Positions 7,810 through 16,193 of a stretch of 64,000 nucleotides of DNA are shown piece by piece (the stretch's first letter is position 1; every line of letters starts with the position of its first letter). The position numbers and the translations under genes are program-made. Origin of the DNA: Kitasatospora phosalacinea (GTDB lineage: Bacteria > Actinomycetota > Actinomycetes > Streptomycetales > Streptomycetaceae); contig NZ_JNYE01000027.1 of the NCBI RefSeq assembly GCF_000717185.1, forward strand, positions 1-64,000, written 5' to 3'. The notes beneath the pieces were generated by a model. The model saw only the letters and a program-made list of their open reading frames with translations. It made no database searches and was not told where the DNA came from.

Positions 7810-8670
7810 TCAATTCACCTGCCCGGCACGGTCCGAGAGTTCGGCAGTGAGGAAGGCCACCGCGTCGGCGATCAGGCCCGTGGTGTCGGGGTACCCGCCG
7901 AAGCAGTGCCCGGCGCCCTCGACCGGCACCAGGACGGAGCGGACGCCCGCCGCGAGCAGGCGCCCGTGCAGGGCCTCGGACTGGGACAGCGGCACCAGGT
8001 CGTCCTGCACGCCGTGCACCAGCAGGAACGGCGGCGCGGCAGGGGAGACGTGCCGGACCGGGCTGGCCCGCTCGGCCTCCGCGACGAGCTCGGACGAGCA
8101 GCCGCCCAGCAGTTGGGTGACCGGGGAGTCCGGCCCGTGGTGGCCGAGGGCGGCCAGGTCGGTGGGCGGGTACCAGCAGACGGCGGCCGTGACCGCGTCG
8201 GTGGTCAGCGCGGCGAGCGCGGCCAGCGTCCCGCCCGCGGACTCGCCCCACACCCCGAGCCGGTCGGCGTCCAGGCCGAGCTCCCCGGCGTACTTCCGCA
8301 GGTAGCGCAACGCGGCCGTCACGTCGTCGAGTTGGGCCGGGTACCGGGCCTCGCCGGAGAGCCGGTAGTCGACCGTCGCGACCGCGAAGCCCGCCGCCAC
8401 CAGCGCCTCGAACACCGAGCCGGGCCGCAGCGTGTCCGGCAGGTAGCGGCGGTCGCCCTCCCGGAACGCGCCGCCGTGCAGCCACACCACCACCGGGAAC
8501 GGCCCCTCCCCGGCCGGCACGTGCAGGTCCAGCAGCAGCGGGCGGAAACCGGTGCGCAGCGCGTAGCTGACGCCGTGGCGGGAGAGGCCGCCGTACGGCG
8601 AGGGGACGGGGGCGACCGGGGGCAGCGAGAGATCCATACCGGCCCCGAGCACCCGCGCCCCGCCGTTCAT
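7810..8670 (-). CDS. Alpha/beta-hydrolase, esterase/lipase (BD-FAE/Aes-like) family
   Basis: A 286-residue hydrolase. The oxyanion-hole motif 'VVWLHGGAF' is followed by the nucleophile elbow 'GESAGG', the acid region 'HGVQDDLVPLSQ' and the catalytic histidine in 'GAGHCFGG'. These are the features of carbohydrate/acyl esterases of the hormone-sensitive-lipase-like group. No signal peptide is seen, so it is cytoplasmic. It is convergent with the FecCD operon. A role in opening an ester siderophore is possible but unsupported, since it does not resemble Fes/IroE. ATG 8637 is an alternative start; neither start has a strong ribosome binding site. Confidence 0.88.
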   Translation of the reverse strand: MNGGARVLGAGMDLSLPPVAPVPSPYGGLSRHGVSYALRTGFRPLLLDLHVPAGEGPFPVVVWLHGGAFREGDRRYLPDTLRPGSVFEALVAAGFAVATVDYRLSGEARYPAQLDDVTAALRYLRKYAGELGLDADRLGVWGESAGGTLAALAALTTDAVTAAVCWYPPTDLAALGHHGPDSPVTQLLGGCSSELVAEAERASPVRHVSPAAPPFLLVHGVQDDLVPLSQSEALHGRLLAAGVRSVLVPVEGAGHCFGGYPDTTGLIADAVAFLTAELSDRAGQVN

Positions 8671-8700
8671 TCCCGCCCGGCGCGGCGTCTCACAGGTCGG

Positions 8701-9615
8701 TCACAGGCCGAACAGCCGGGCCGCGTTGTCGTGGCAGACCGCGCGCAGCCAGTCCGCGCCGAGGTCCAGCCGCTCCAGGACGCGGAGCTGGTGCAGGTAC
8801 GGGTAGGGGATGTTGGGGAAGTCGGTGCCGAGCAGGACGCGGTCGCCGCGGTCGGCGAGCCGGGGCAGCAGCTCGCGGGGGAAGGGCGCGAACTCCTCGG
8901 TGAAGTCGGTGAACGCCATCGTGGTGTCCAGGTGCACCCGCTCGTAGCGGTCGGCCAGGTCGAGGAACTCGCGGTACTCGGGCAGCCCCAAGTGGGCGAT
9001 CACCAGCGGCAGTTGCGGATGCCGTTCCAGGACGCGGGCGACCGGCCCCGGCCCGGTGTGCCGGCCGGGCGCGGGCCCGGAGCCGCAGTGGATCACCACG
9101 GGCGTCCCGGCCTCCGCCAACAGGCCCCACGCGGCGTCCAGCAGCCGGTCCGCCGGGTCGTAGCCGCCGACCTGCACGTGCGCCTTGAACACCCGCGCCC
9201 CGCCGTCCAGCGCCTCCCGGACGTACCCCGCCACCCCGTCCTCCGGGAACAGCGTCGCGGTGTGCAGGCAGTCGGGCGTGCGGGCCGCGAACCCGGCCGC
9301 CCAGCCGTTCAGCCAGCGCGCCATGCCGGGCTTGTGCGGGTACAGCATCGCGGTGAACGCCCACACCCCGAACTCCCGCAGCAGCGCCGTCCGTTCGGCC
9401 TCCCCGTGCCGGTAGGCGATCGGCCAGCCGCGCGCCCCGATCAGCGGCCCGTTGGCGTCGAAGTACTCCCACACCTTGCGCAGCACCCGCTCCGGCATGA
9501 AGTGCGTGTGCACGTCGACCAGCCCGGGCAGCCCCAACCCGCCCCAGAACCGGCGCACCTCGCCGACCTCCGCGGCCGCTGCCTCCCGCACGGAATCCGT
9601 CATGCCCACGATCAT
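8701..9615 (-). CDS. Amidohydrolase (amidohydrolase_2 / PIG-L-unrelated TIM-barrel hydrolase)
   Basis: About 304 residues. It carries the metal-binding 'DVHTHF' at the first strand, a later 'VVIHCGSGP' and 'LVIAHLGLPEY', and a C-terminal 'RVLLGTDFPN' holding the conserved Asp. These define the amidohydrolase-2 group of TIM-barrel enzymes (decarboxylases and lactone/amide hydrolases). The substrate cannot be told. ATG 9603 gives a start four residues later. It lies 30 bp downstream of the hydrolase start on the same strand, so the two may form a short operon. Confidence 0.88.
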   Translation of the reverse strand: MIVGMTDSVREAAAAEVGEVRRFWGGLGLPGLVDVHTHFMPERVLRKVWEYFDANGPLIGARGWPIAYRHGEAERTALLREFGVWAFTAMLYPHKPGMARWLNGWAAGFAARTPDCLHTATLFPEDGVAGYVREALDGGARVFKAHVQVGGYDPADRLLDAAWGLLAEAGTPVVIHCGSGPAPGRHTGPGPVARVLERHPQLPLVIAHLGLPEYREFLDLADRYERVHLDTTMAFTDFTEEFAPFPRELLPRLADRGDRVLLGTDFPNIPYPYLHQLRVLERLDLGADWLRAVCHDNAARLFGL

Positions 9616-9778
9616 GCCGCACGGCCGTTACGGTGCGGGCCGCGCACGGGGAGCAGCCGGCGGGGCTGGTGGGTCGGCGGCCGGTGGGACGACGCGGCGG
9701 GCACGGTCGCGGTCGAGTGCACCTTCCCCGGCCCCGTCGGCCCCGCCCCGTCGGCCCCGCCGCGCCGGCCTCGACCGG

Positions 9779-9840
9779 CTGCGGATCGTCAACGGGCTGG
9801 ACGAGAACCGTTTCGAGCGCGGCCCGTTGACGACCCGCAG
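9779..9840. promoter_or_regulatory. Long inverted repeat, 19-bp arms, 24-bp loop
   Basis: The left arm CTGCGGATCGTCAACGGGC (9779-9797) pairs with the right arm GCCCGTTGACGACCCGCAG (9822-9840) with one mismatch. It lies about 140 bp before the next gene start. It could be a terminator, a pair of operator half-sites, or a relic of a mobile element end. Confidence 0.7.
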
Positions 9841-9878
9841 TACCTCCGCCACCGCCTCTGACCCCGGCCCCGTCCTGT

Positions 9879-9898
9879 CGTTCCGCGGCCGCGGAACG
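9879..9898. promoter_or_regulatory. Perfect 20-bp palindrome, candidate operator
   Basis: CGTTCCGCGGCCGCGGAACG is its own reverse complement. It lies 78 bp upstream of ATG 9976, just before a -10-like element, a place typical of a repressor or activator site. Confidence 0.6.
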
Positions 9899-9975
9899 GT
9901 GTGCAGCCGAGCCCTAGACTGCCGCAGTGAACGTCGACGGCGCCCGGCCGTCGGTGCCCTTCGGGAGGACATCGC

Positions 9976-11691
9976 ATGCACGACCCCGCGGACTCGACCG
10001 GAACCGCCGAGCCCGGGGGGAGCGGTGGCGCCGACGCGGCACGGGACGCGATACCCGCCTCGACGGTGCTCGCGGAGGTGCTGCCGGGCATCGCCGTGGT
10101 CTTCGGTGAGGTCCCGGCGGAACTCGCCCCCGGTCTGGTCGACTTCGGACTGGTGTCGACCGCGGACCGGGCGCAGCTCGCCACCACCCTCGCCTCGGTG
10201 GGCAGCGTGGCAACGGCCGCGGGCACGCTCGGGAAGGCGCTGCCCGCGGCGCAGGGGCTCTACCGGTTGAGCGGCGCGACGCAGGCCCTGCTGAAGGCCG
10301 GCGGGACGCTCGCCGTCAAGGACGGGGCGAACCTCGGCGCGGTGTTCAACGGCGGGAAGATCGTCGCGCAGGCCCGGTTCGTCCCCGTGGGCGCGGCGGG
10401 TGCGACGGGTGCGGGGGCGGTGGCGAGCGTCGCGCAGGCCGCGGCGACCCTGGGACCGGCCCTGGCCTCGATCGCCCTGCAGATGCAGCTGAACGAGATC
10501 ACCGGCCTGGTCAGGACCAACATCGCGCTGACCACCCAGGTGCTCACCGCGATCCGCCACGACCAGTGGGCCGAACTGACGGGCCTGGTCACCACCATCG
10601 AGCGTGCGATCGAGCAGGCGCGGGAGGTCGGGGCGGTCCCGAAGTCCCTGTGGGGCAGCCTCGCGGGCAGCGAGACGCTGCTGCGCAAGCAACTCGACCT
10701 CTACCGGGGCAACGTCCGGGCCCATGTCAGGGAACTCGACCGGCCCGGTGCGCAGCGCCGCGACCACCTGCGGACGAACGCCGAGGCGATCGCCTTCGAC
10801 GCCAACGCCCTGCTGTCCGCCGTGAAGGCGTGGACCGGCTACCAGGCGCTGCGGGCCGGGCGGGCGAGTGAGGCGGGGCGCGAGGACGCCCACGAGGCGC
10901 GGTACGCGGAGGTCGTCGTCCGCGACACCCGGGCCGAGCTGGACGCGGCGCTCGCCGGGGCGACGGGCCTGCTCGACGCGCTGACCAGGGAGCTGCGCAT
11001 CCTCGCCGAACTCCCCGGGCCGGACGGCCTGTCGCTGCCCGGACGCCGCAAGGACGCCAAGGCGGCGCGGGAGACCTCCGCCCGGCTCCTGGAGGCGGTC
11101 GAGCCGCTCGCGGACGCCCTGCGCCCGGCACCCCCGGCACTGGACGTCCCGGAGGTGCTCTGCTCACCCGGCACGCTGGAGCCCGACCCCTACCTGCGCC
11201 TGCTGCGGTGGATCCTGGAGGACGGCGAGACGCTGCGGGTGCTCGCCTTCCCCGACCAACTGGACGCCCTGGGCCCGATCTCGGCGATCCTCGGCGGCGC
11301 GAAGGAGAAGCTGGCGGCGGCGATCGACAAGAGCACCACGCGGACGCTGGTCGCCGTCACGGACCGGCGCATCGTCACCGCCCGGACGGGCGCGTTCCTC
11401 GAACAGGGCGAGATCCGGCAGGTCATCCCGCTGGACCTGGTCCGCTACGTCAGGGCGGCGACCGCGCCGGACGCGAACGCGCGCCCGGCGATCGACCTGA
11501 TCACCCGGGACGAGAGCATCCGCTGGGTCTTCCGCCCCGACGGCGACAACACCCCGGTGGACGCACTGGCCGCCGTCCTCGCCGAGGCGATGGCGATCCC
11601 GGAGGCCGAGCGCGAGGCGCTGCTGGGAAGGGCGCTGACCACCCCGGCCGCCCTGACCGCGACCGCCCCGGAGGCCGCCCCCGCCGAGTGA
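9976..11691 (+). CDS. Unrecognised 571-residue protein with C-terminal bacterial PH-like domain
   Basis: The ATG is preceded by GGGAGGA at 9963-9969. Residues 25-190 are rich in Gly/Ala hydrophobic stretches that could contact membrane. Residues 190-390 are charged and helical, probably coiled coil. The C terminus (about 440-530) runs 'TRTLVAVTDRRIVTART', 'GEIRQVIPLDLVRYVR' and 'AIDLITRDESIRWVFRP', the strand order of bacterial PH/YokE-like domains. A membrane-associated scaffold is a guess. No enzymatic motif was found. Its neighbours give no clear context, although it lies within the siderophore locus between two operons. Confidence 0.85.
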   Translation: MHDPADSTGTAEPGGSGGADAARDAIPASTVLAEVLPGIAVVFGEVPAELAPGLVDFGLVSTADRAQLATTLASVGSVATAAGTLGKALPAAQGLYRLSGATQALLKAGGTLAVKDGANLGAVFNGGKIVAQARFVPVGAAGATGAGAVASVAQAAATLGPALASIALQMQLNEITGLVRTNIALTTQVLTAIRHDQWAELTGLVTTIERAIEQAREVGAVPKSLWGSLAGSETLLRKQLDLYRGNVRAHVRELDRPGAQRRDHLRTNAEAIAFDANALLSAVKAWTGYQALRAGRASEAGREDAHEARYAEVVVRDTRAELDAALAGATGLLDALTRELRILAELPGPDGLSLPGRRKDAKAARETSARLLEAVEPLADALRPAPPALDVPEVLCSPGTLEPDPYLRLLRWILEDGETLRVLAFPDQLDALGPISAILGGAKEKLAAAIDKSTTRTLVAVTDRRIVTARTGAFLEQGEIRQVIPLDLVRYVRAATAPDANARPAIDLITRDESIRWVFRPDGDNTPVDALAAVLAEAMAIPEAEREALLGRALTTPAALTATAPEAAPAE

Positions 11692-11728
11692 CTTGCCGCG
11701 CCCGGGCAGCCGCCCGCCGAGGGGCCGG

Positions 11729-12232
11729 TCACAGCAGGCGGCGGAAGACCCGGGAGCCGCGGGACGGGTCCAGCTCGGCGGCCCAGGACGGCGGGGCGGC
11801 CGCGGTGGGTAGCCGGGCGAAGCCGTGCCGGGTGAACAGTGCGCCGTCGCCGGTGGTGGCGGTGACGACGGCGGACAGTGCGCTGCGGCGGGCGTGCGCG
11901 AGGACGGCGGCGACCAGCAGCCCGCCCAGACCCCGGCCCTGCCGGTCGGCCCGCACGCACAGGTTGTGCAGCACGCCGGTCGGCGGGTGCCCGGGGCTGG
12001 GTGCCAGGACGCGCAGCGCCGCGCAGGCGTCCGGCGCGCCGCCCGGGCCGCGGACCACCAGGAAGGTGTCCGCGGCCCGCCGGTAGTCCGCCGGGGTGCG
12101 GGCCCGCAGCGCCCCCGTGCGCAGGAACGGCAGCGACAGCTCGTACAGCGCGCGGGCGTCCCGGAAGTCGGTGCGGACCGCGACGGGGACGGCGACGGTT
12201 GCGGGGAGGGCGGCGGGGGCGGGGAGGGTCAT
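11729..12232 (-). CDS. GNAT-family N-acetyltransferase, last gene of the dhb operon
   Basis: A 167-residue protein with the acetyl-CoA binding motif 'LCVRADRQGRGLGGLLVAAV' near residues 91-110 and the C-terminal 'LFTRHGFARLP' strand-turn of GNAT enzymes. Its ATG overlaps the dhbB stop (ATGA, 12229-12232), so it is the sixth translated unit of the dhb operon and should be iron regulated. GNATs occur in siderophore loci that acylate an amine or hydroxylamine. Here it could modify an amino acid side chain or confer self-protection; no substrate is visible. Confidence 0.88.
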   Translation of the reverse strand: MTLPAPAALPATVAVPVAVRTDFRDARALYELSLPFLRTGALRARTPADYRRAADTFLVVRGPGGAPDACAALRVLAPSPGHPPTGVLHNLCVRADRQGRGLGGLLVAAVLAHARRSALSAVVTATTGDGALFTRHGFARLPTAAAPPSWAAELDPSRGSRVFRRLL

Positions 12233-12879
12233 GCGGCGCCGTCCCCGGACAGCCGCTCCAGCAGCTGCGCGGTGTCCAGCACGACGGCGCACTTCCCGGC
12301 CGTCCAGCGCAGTGCCTCGTGGTGCTGCTCGGCGGAGAAGTCGGCGACGGCGTCGGCGATCACGAAGGCCTGCAGGTCGCGCTGCCAGGCGTCGGCGGCC
12401 GTCATCTGCACCCCGATGTGGGCGTACACGCCGACGACCACCAGCTGGTCGCGGCCGAGTCCGGCGAGCTGCTCGGCGAGGTCGGTGCGGGCGAACGCGC
12501 TGTACTTCCACTTCAGTACCAGCCGGTCCCCGGGCTCGGGCGCGACGGCGGCGGGCATCGCCTGGGCGTGCTCGTCGGCGGGCAGGCCGGGGCCCCAGAA
12601 GTCCAGTTGCAGGCCGCGCTGTTCGGGGCTCTGGCCGCCGCGCTGGTGCGAGTAGAACACCGGTACCCCGGCGGCCCGGGCGGCGGCCAGGATCCGCGCG
12701 GTGTGCGCCAGGACGGGTTCCAGCGGCGGCCCGGCGGGCGGGAACGCGGCCAGGAAGTAGTGCTGGAGGTCGTGCACCAGCACGGCGGCCCGGGCCGGGT
12801 CGACCTGCCACGGGACGCGGCGCGGCGGCAGCCCGTCGGGGCCGGGCAGTGGGTAGGGGGCGATGGCGGGAATGGCCAC
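12229..12879 (-). CDS. dhbB: Isochorismatase (2,3-dihydro-2,3-DHB synthase) without carrier domain
   Basis: A 216-residue protein that hydrolyses the vinyl ether of isochorismate to give pyruvate and 2,3-dihydro-2,3-dihydroxybenzoate. It has the N-terminal aspartate region 'AVLVHDLQHYF', 'KWKYSAF' with the catalytic lysine, and 'VVGVYAHIGVQMTAADAWQ', the family signature. EntB and DhbB of enterobacteria and Bacillus have a further ~75-residue aryl carrier domain. Here the protein ends right after the hydrolase fold ('LLERLSGDGAA'). GTG 12879 follows the dhbE stop by 25 bp. The stop overlaps the GNAT start. Confidence 0.94.
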   Translation of the reverse strand: MAIPAIAPYPLPGPDGLPPRRVPWQVDPARAAVLVHDLQHYFLAAFPPAGPPLEPVLAHTARILAAARAAGVPVFYSHQRGGQSPEQRGLQLDFWGPGLPADEHAQAMPAAVAPEPGDRLVLKWKYSAFARTDLAEQLAGLGRDQLVVVGVYAHIGVQMTAADAWQRDLQAFVIADAVADFSAEQHHEALRWTAGKCAVVLDTAQLLERLSGDGAA

Positions 12880-12904
12880 GGGGGAGAGCCTCTCTGACGG
12901 TGGA

Positions 12905-14506
12905 TCAGTTCGCGGTGGCGCGCAGGTCCTTCTTGCTGACCTTGCCGATGCCGGTGGACGGGAAGGCGTCGACGAACTCCACCCGGTCCGGCACCTTGAA
13001 CCCGGCCAGCCCGGCGGCCCGCACGAACGCCTTCAGCTCGACCGGCCGCGGCCGCTCCGCGTCCGGTCGCAGGATCACGTACGCGCAGGAGCGCTCGCCC
13101 AGGAACTCGTCCGGCACCGCGACCACCGACACGTCGTGCACCGCCGGGTGCGCGAGCAGCACGTTCTCCACCTCCTCGGCGGCCACCTTCTCACCGCCCC
13201 GGTTGATCTGGTCCTTCGCCCGCCCCTCCACCACCAGGTGCCCGGTGGCGGTGCGCCGGACGATGTCGCCGGTGCGGTAGAAGCCGTCCGCGGTGAACGC
13301 GCGGGCGTTGTGCTCGGGCGCCCGCCAGTAGCCGCGGACGGTGTACGGGCCGCGGGTGAGCAGGTGCCCGGGCGTGCCGTCGGGCAGGTCGCGGTCGTGG
13401 TCGTCGACCACCCGCACCTCGTCGTCGGGCGAGATCGGACGGCCCTGGGTGGTGAGGACGGTGTGCTCGTCGTCCTCCGGGCGGGTGTAGTTGACCAGCC
13501 CCTCCGCCATGCCGAACACCTGCTGCAGCCGGCAGCCGAGCGCCGGGCCCAGCCGCCGCGCGGCCCCCTCGCTCAGCTTGGCCCCGCCGACCTGGAGCAG
13601 CTCCAGGCTGGACAGGTCGGGTCCGCCGTCCCCGGCCGCCTCGGCGGCGGCCGCCCAGGCCAGCGCCAGCGGCGGCACCACCCCGGTCAGGGTGACCCGC
13701 TCGCGGGCGATCAGGGCCAGCGCGGTGGCCGGGCTCGGATCGGGCGCCAGCACCACCCGGCCGCCCGCGAAGAACGTCCCCAGCGTGCCGGGGGAGGACA
13801 GCGGGAAGTTGTGCGCGGCCGGGAGCGCGCACAAGTACACCGAATCGGGCGTGAGTTCGCAGATCCCGGCGGACGCCCGGACGCTGTACAGGTAGTCGTC
13901 GTGGCAGCGCGGGATCAGCTTCGGCAGGCCGGTCGAACCGCCCGACAGCTGGAGGAACGCCAGGTCGCCCGAGTCCGGCCGCTCGGGCGGCAACGCGCCC
14001 TCCGGGGACCGCAGTTCGGCCAGCGGGGCGAACGGCCCCGGGTCGCCGACCACGAACACCTCCAGCAGCTGCGGCACCGCCGCCCGCACCTCGGCCGCCA
14101 ACTCCCGGTGGTCGAAGCCCTCGTGGCGGTCCGGCACGAACAGCGCCCGGGCCTCGGCGAACGCGCAGAAGTACGCGATCTCGGCCCGCCGGTGCGCGGG
14201 CAGCGCCATCACCGGCACCACCCCGGCCCGCAGCGCGCCGAAGAACACCTCGAAGAACTCGGCCACGTTGGGCAGTTGCAGCACCACCCGGTCGCCCCGG
14301 CGCAGTCCGCGGGCCGCCATCCCGGCCGCCAGCCGGTCGGCCCGGGCGTCCAGCTCGGCGTAACTCCACTGCCGCTCCCGGTCGGTGACCGCGATCCGGT
14401 CCGGCGTCGCGGCCGCGTGCCGCCGGACCATCTCGTCCAGCAGCTCGCCGGTCCAGTACCCGGCGGCGCGGTGGCGGGCGGCGGCCTCGGGTGGGTACAG
14501 GGTCAT
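12905..14506 (-). CDS. dhbE: 2,3-dihydroxybenzoate-AMP ligase
   Basis: A 533-residue stand-alone adenylation enzyme that activates DHB as its adenylate and loads it on an aryl carrier protein. Motifs: A3 '[20 protein letters not shown]', A5 '[13 protein letters not shown]', A8 'YRTGDIVRR' and A10 lysine in '[11 protein letters not shown]'. The 'MAEGLVNYT' run is characteristic of DhbE/EntE rather than fatty-acid ligases. ATG 14506 overlaps the stop of the upstream mini-ORF (ATGA). A start seven codons upstream exists but would extend into the mini-ORF. Confidence 0.96.
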   Translation of the reverse strand: MTLYPPEAAARHRAAGYWTGELLDEMVRRHAAATPDRIAVTDRERQWSYAELDARADRLAAGMAARGLRRGDRVVLQLPNVAEFFEVFFGALRAGVVPVMALPAHRRAEIAYFCAFAEARALFVPDRHEGFDHRELAAEVRAAVPQLLEVFVVGDPGPFAPLAELRSPEGALPPERPDSGDLAFLQLSGGSTGLPKLIPRCHDDYLYSVRASAGICELTPDSVYLCALPAAHNFPLSSPGTLGTFFAGGRVVLAPDPSPATALALIARERVTLTGVVPPLALAWAAAAEAAGDGGPDLSSLELLQVGGAKLSEGAARRLGPALGCRLQQVFGMAEGLVNYTRPEDDEHTVLTTQGRPISPDDEVRVVDDHDRDLPDGTPGHLLTRGPYTVRGYWRAPEHNARAFTADGFYRTGDIVRRTATGHLVVEGRAKDQINRGGEKVAAEEVENVLLAHPAVHDVSVVAVPDEFLGERSCAYVILRPDAERPRPVELKAFVRAAGLAGFKVPDRVEFVDAFPSTGIGKVSKKDLRATAN

Positions 14507-14745
14507 CGGGCGTCCTCCGGCGGGCAACTCGGCTGGGGGGAAGGGGAGTCGGTGGAGCGAGGCGCTTCCGCGGCCATGGTGGCCTCGGAGGCTGCGGCCT
14601 CGGTGGCCTCGGTGGCCTCCGAGGCTTCGGCGGCCTCGGCGGCTTCGGCGGTGTGCTGGCGCAGGCCCGCGTCCAGCAGTCGGCCGCTCCAGTGGCGGGT
14701 GACGGCGCCGCCGCCCGCCTCGGGCCCCGCGGGGTGCAGGCTCAC
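14503..14745 (-). CDS. Mini-ORF: remnant of a second DhbE N-terminus with Ala/Glu-rich tail
   Basis: An 80-residue frame whose GTG 14745 overlaps the dhbC stop by 4 bp (GTGA) and whose TGA overlaps the dhbE start by 4 bp (ATGA). Residues 1-33 parallel the N terminus of DhbE: '[24 protein letters not shown]' against '[24 protein letters not shown]'. The rest is '[20 protein letters not shown]', encoded by 9-bp GAGGCCxxC repeats, and a short tail ending 'EDAR', like the 'LADAR' end of DhbC. It looks like a duplicated and truncated dhbE start that keeps the translational relay from dhbC to dhbE intact. Function as a protein is doubtful. Confidence 0.72.
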   Translation of the reverse strand: MSLHPAGPEAGGGAVTRHWSGRLLDAGLRQHTAEAAEAAEASEATEATEAAASEATMAAEAPRSTDSPSPQPSCPPEDAR

Positions 14746-15995
14746 CGGGCGTCCGCCAGACCCACCGCGTGCAGGAAGGTGCGGAACTTGGCGGCGGTCT
14801 CGGCGAGTTCGAGGTCCGGGTCGGAGGCGGCGACCACGCCCGCGCCCGCGAACAGCCGCAGCAGGTCGCCGTCCGCCTCGGCGCAGCGCAGGGTCACCAC
14901 CCACTCACCGTCGCCGGAGGCGTCGCCCCAGCCGACCACGCCCGTGTACAGGCCCCGGTCGAAGGGCTCCAGTTCGCCGATCGCGGCCCGGGCCTGGGCC
15001 GTCGGGGTGCCGCAGACCGCCGGCGTCGGGTGCAGGGCCAGGGCCAACTCCAGTGCGCTGGTGGCGGGTTCGCGCAGGGTGCCGGTGACGGTGGAGGACA
15101 GGTGCCACATCGTGGCGGTGCGCAGCAGGGTCGGCCGTTCCGGGGCGGTCAGTCCGGTGCAGAACGAGGCGAGCGCGGCCCGGACGGCGTCGACCACGAA
15201 GGCGTGCTCGGCGAGGTCCTTCGGGGACTGCAGCAGCGCCTCGGCGCGCAGCCGGTCCTCCACCGGGTCGGCGCTGCGGGCGGCCGAACCGGCCAGCGGG
15301 TTGGACACCACCCGGCTGCCGCGCCGCGACACCAGCAGCTCCGGGCTGGCGCCGATCAGCGTCGCCGCCCCGCCGGCCGGTACCGCGAAGGTGTAGCCGT
15401 GCGGGTCGCGCTGCACCAGCCGGGCCGCCATCGCGGCCAGGTCGCTCCCGCCGGGCGCGGTCAGCTCCAGGGTGCGGGCCAGCACCACCTTCTCCAGCGG
15501 GGAGTCGCCGGCCAGCCGCCGCACCGCCTCCGCGACCGCCGCCCGGTACCCCTCCGGCTCCGGCACCGGACGGCTGCGCCAACGCCCTTCCCCGGCAAGG
15601 TCGGTGGCCGAAGGAGCGGGAGCCGTCGGCGCCACCGGCCCGGCCAGGCGGACCCGCTCGGGGACGAACAACCGGGCGGGCGCCCCCGGCGCGAACGGGA
15701 TCGCCCCGACCAGCAACCGCTGCCCGCCGTCCTCCCCGCGCTCGTCCCCGTCCCCGTCCCCGCCTTCGCCCCGGCCGCCGGCCCGGGCCGCGGCGAGCAG
15801 CCGTCCGGCCTCCGCGGGGTCCTCGACGCTGCGGTGCACGCCCTCGGCGAGCAGGGTGCGGGTCGGCGTGGCGAGCAGGGCCCGGTCCGGGCCCGGCCGG
15901 TACGCGGCCAACAGGTCGGCGCCGGTGGCACCGGTGACGGCGGTCGCGGCGCCGGAGGAGGTGGCGGGCGGCCGGAGTGCGGGGGCCGTGGTCAT
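14742..15995 (-). CDS. dhbC: Isochorismate synthase
   Basis: A 417-residue chorismate-binding enzyme converting chorismate to isochorismate, the first step to DHB. It shows '[14 protein letters not shown]', '[10 protein letters not shown]', '[13 protein letters not shown]', '[14 protein letters not shown]' and the Mg-binding C terminus '[14 protein letters not shown]'. ATG 15995 is chosen because CGGAG lies 7-11 bases upstream and because frames upstream are low-complexity. A run of GAC/GGC codons near 15740 encodes [11 protein letters not shown], an acidic insertion in a variable loop. It lies 194 bp downstream of dhbA. Confidence 0.95.
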   Translation of the reverse strand: MTTAPALRPPATSSGAATAVTGATGADLLAAYRPGPDRALLATPTRTLLAEGVHRSVEDPAEAGRLLAAARAGGRGEGGDGDGDERGEDGGQRLLVGAIPFAPGAPARLFVPERVRLAGPVAPTAPAPSATDLAGEGRWRSRPVPEPEGYRAAVAEAVRRLAGDSPLEKVVLARTLELTAPGGSDLAAMAARLVQRDPHGYTFAVPAGGAATLIGASPELLVSRRGSRVVSNPLAGSAARSADPVEDRLRAEALLQSPKDLAEHAFVVDAVRAALASFCTGLTAPERPTLLRTATMWHLSSTVTGTLREPATSALELALALHPTPAVCGTPTAQARAAIGELEPFDRGLYTGVVGWGDASGDGEWVVTLRCAEADGDLLRLFAGAGVVAASDPDLELAETAAKFRTFLHAVGLADAR

Positions 15996-16178
15996 GCTGC
16001 TGCTCCGTTCCGCCGGTGCGCGGGCGCGCACCGGCACTGCGAGGGCGGGAGGTGGGGAGGCGAGGGGAGTCGGACGAGGGCGTGGCGAAGCGGCCCGTGG
16101 CGGCGCTGTGGCGGCCGCCACCGGGCAGGTCAGGGCAGGTTAGGGAAGAGCAGGGAAGGGCAGCTCAGAGCAAGGAAA

Positions 16179-16193
16179 CTGACGATCCGTCAG
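16179..16193. promoter_or_regulatory. Dyad CTGACGATCCGTCAG over the dhbA stop codon
   Basis: The arms CTGACG and CGTCAG flank ATC, and the dhbA stop codon lies inside the dyad. It could be an attenuating hairpin or an operator for dhbC. Related dyads occur at 21540-21554 and 62942-62956. Confidence 0.4.

Larger units (their letters stand above)
9616..9975. other. Non-coding gap with two inverted repeats
   Basis: No gene is seen in these 360 bases between divergent genes. The region holds a 19-bp inverted repeat (9779-9797 with 9822-9840), a perfect 20-bp palindrome (9879-9898) and a promoter-like tagact at 9914-9919 before the downstream gene. Confidence 0.6.

Noticed and set aside
7810..8670. 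The alpha/beta hydrolase as the siderophore esterase of the locus.
   Set aside because: The motifs fit the general BD-FAE/Aes esterases, not Fes or IroE, and the gene is convergent rather than within the iron-regulated operon. The role is left open.
9779..9840. Inverted repeat considered as a transposon end or a tRNA-like structure.
   Set aside because: No transposase, target duplication or tRNA features (acceptor stem, anticodon loop, TTCGA arm) were seen nearby; kept only as a regulatory candidate.
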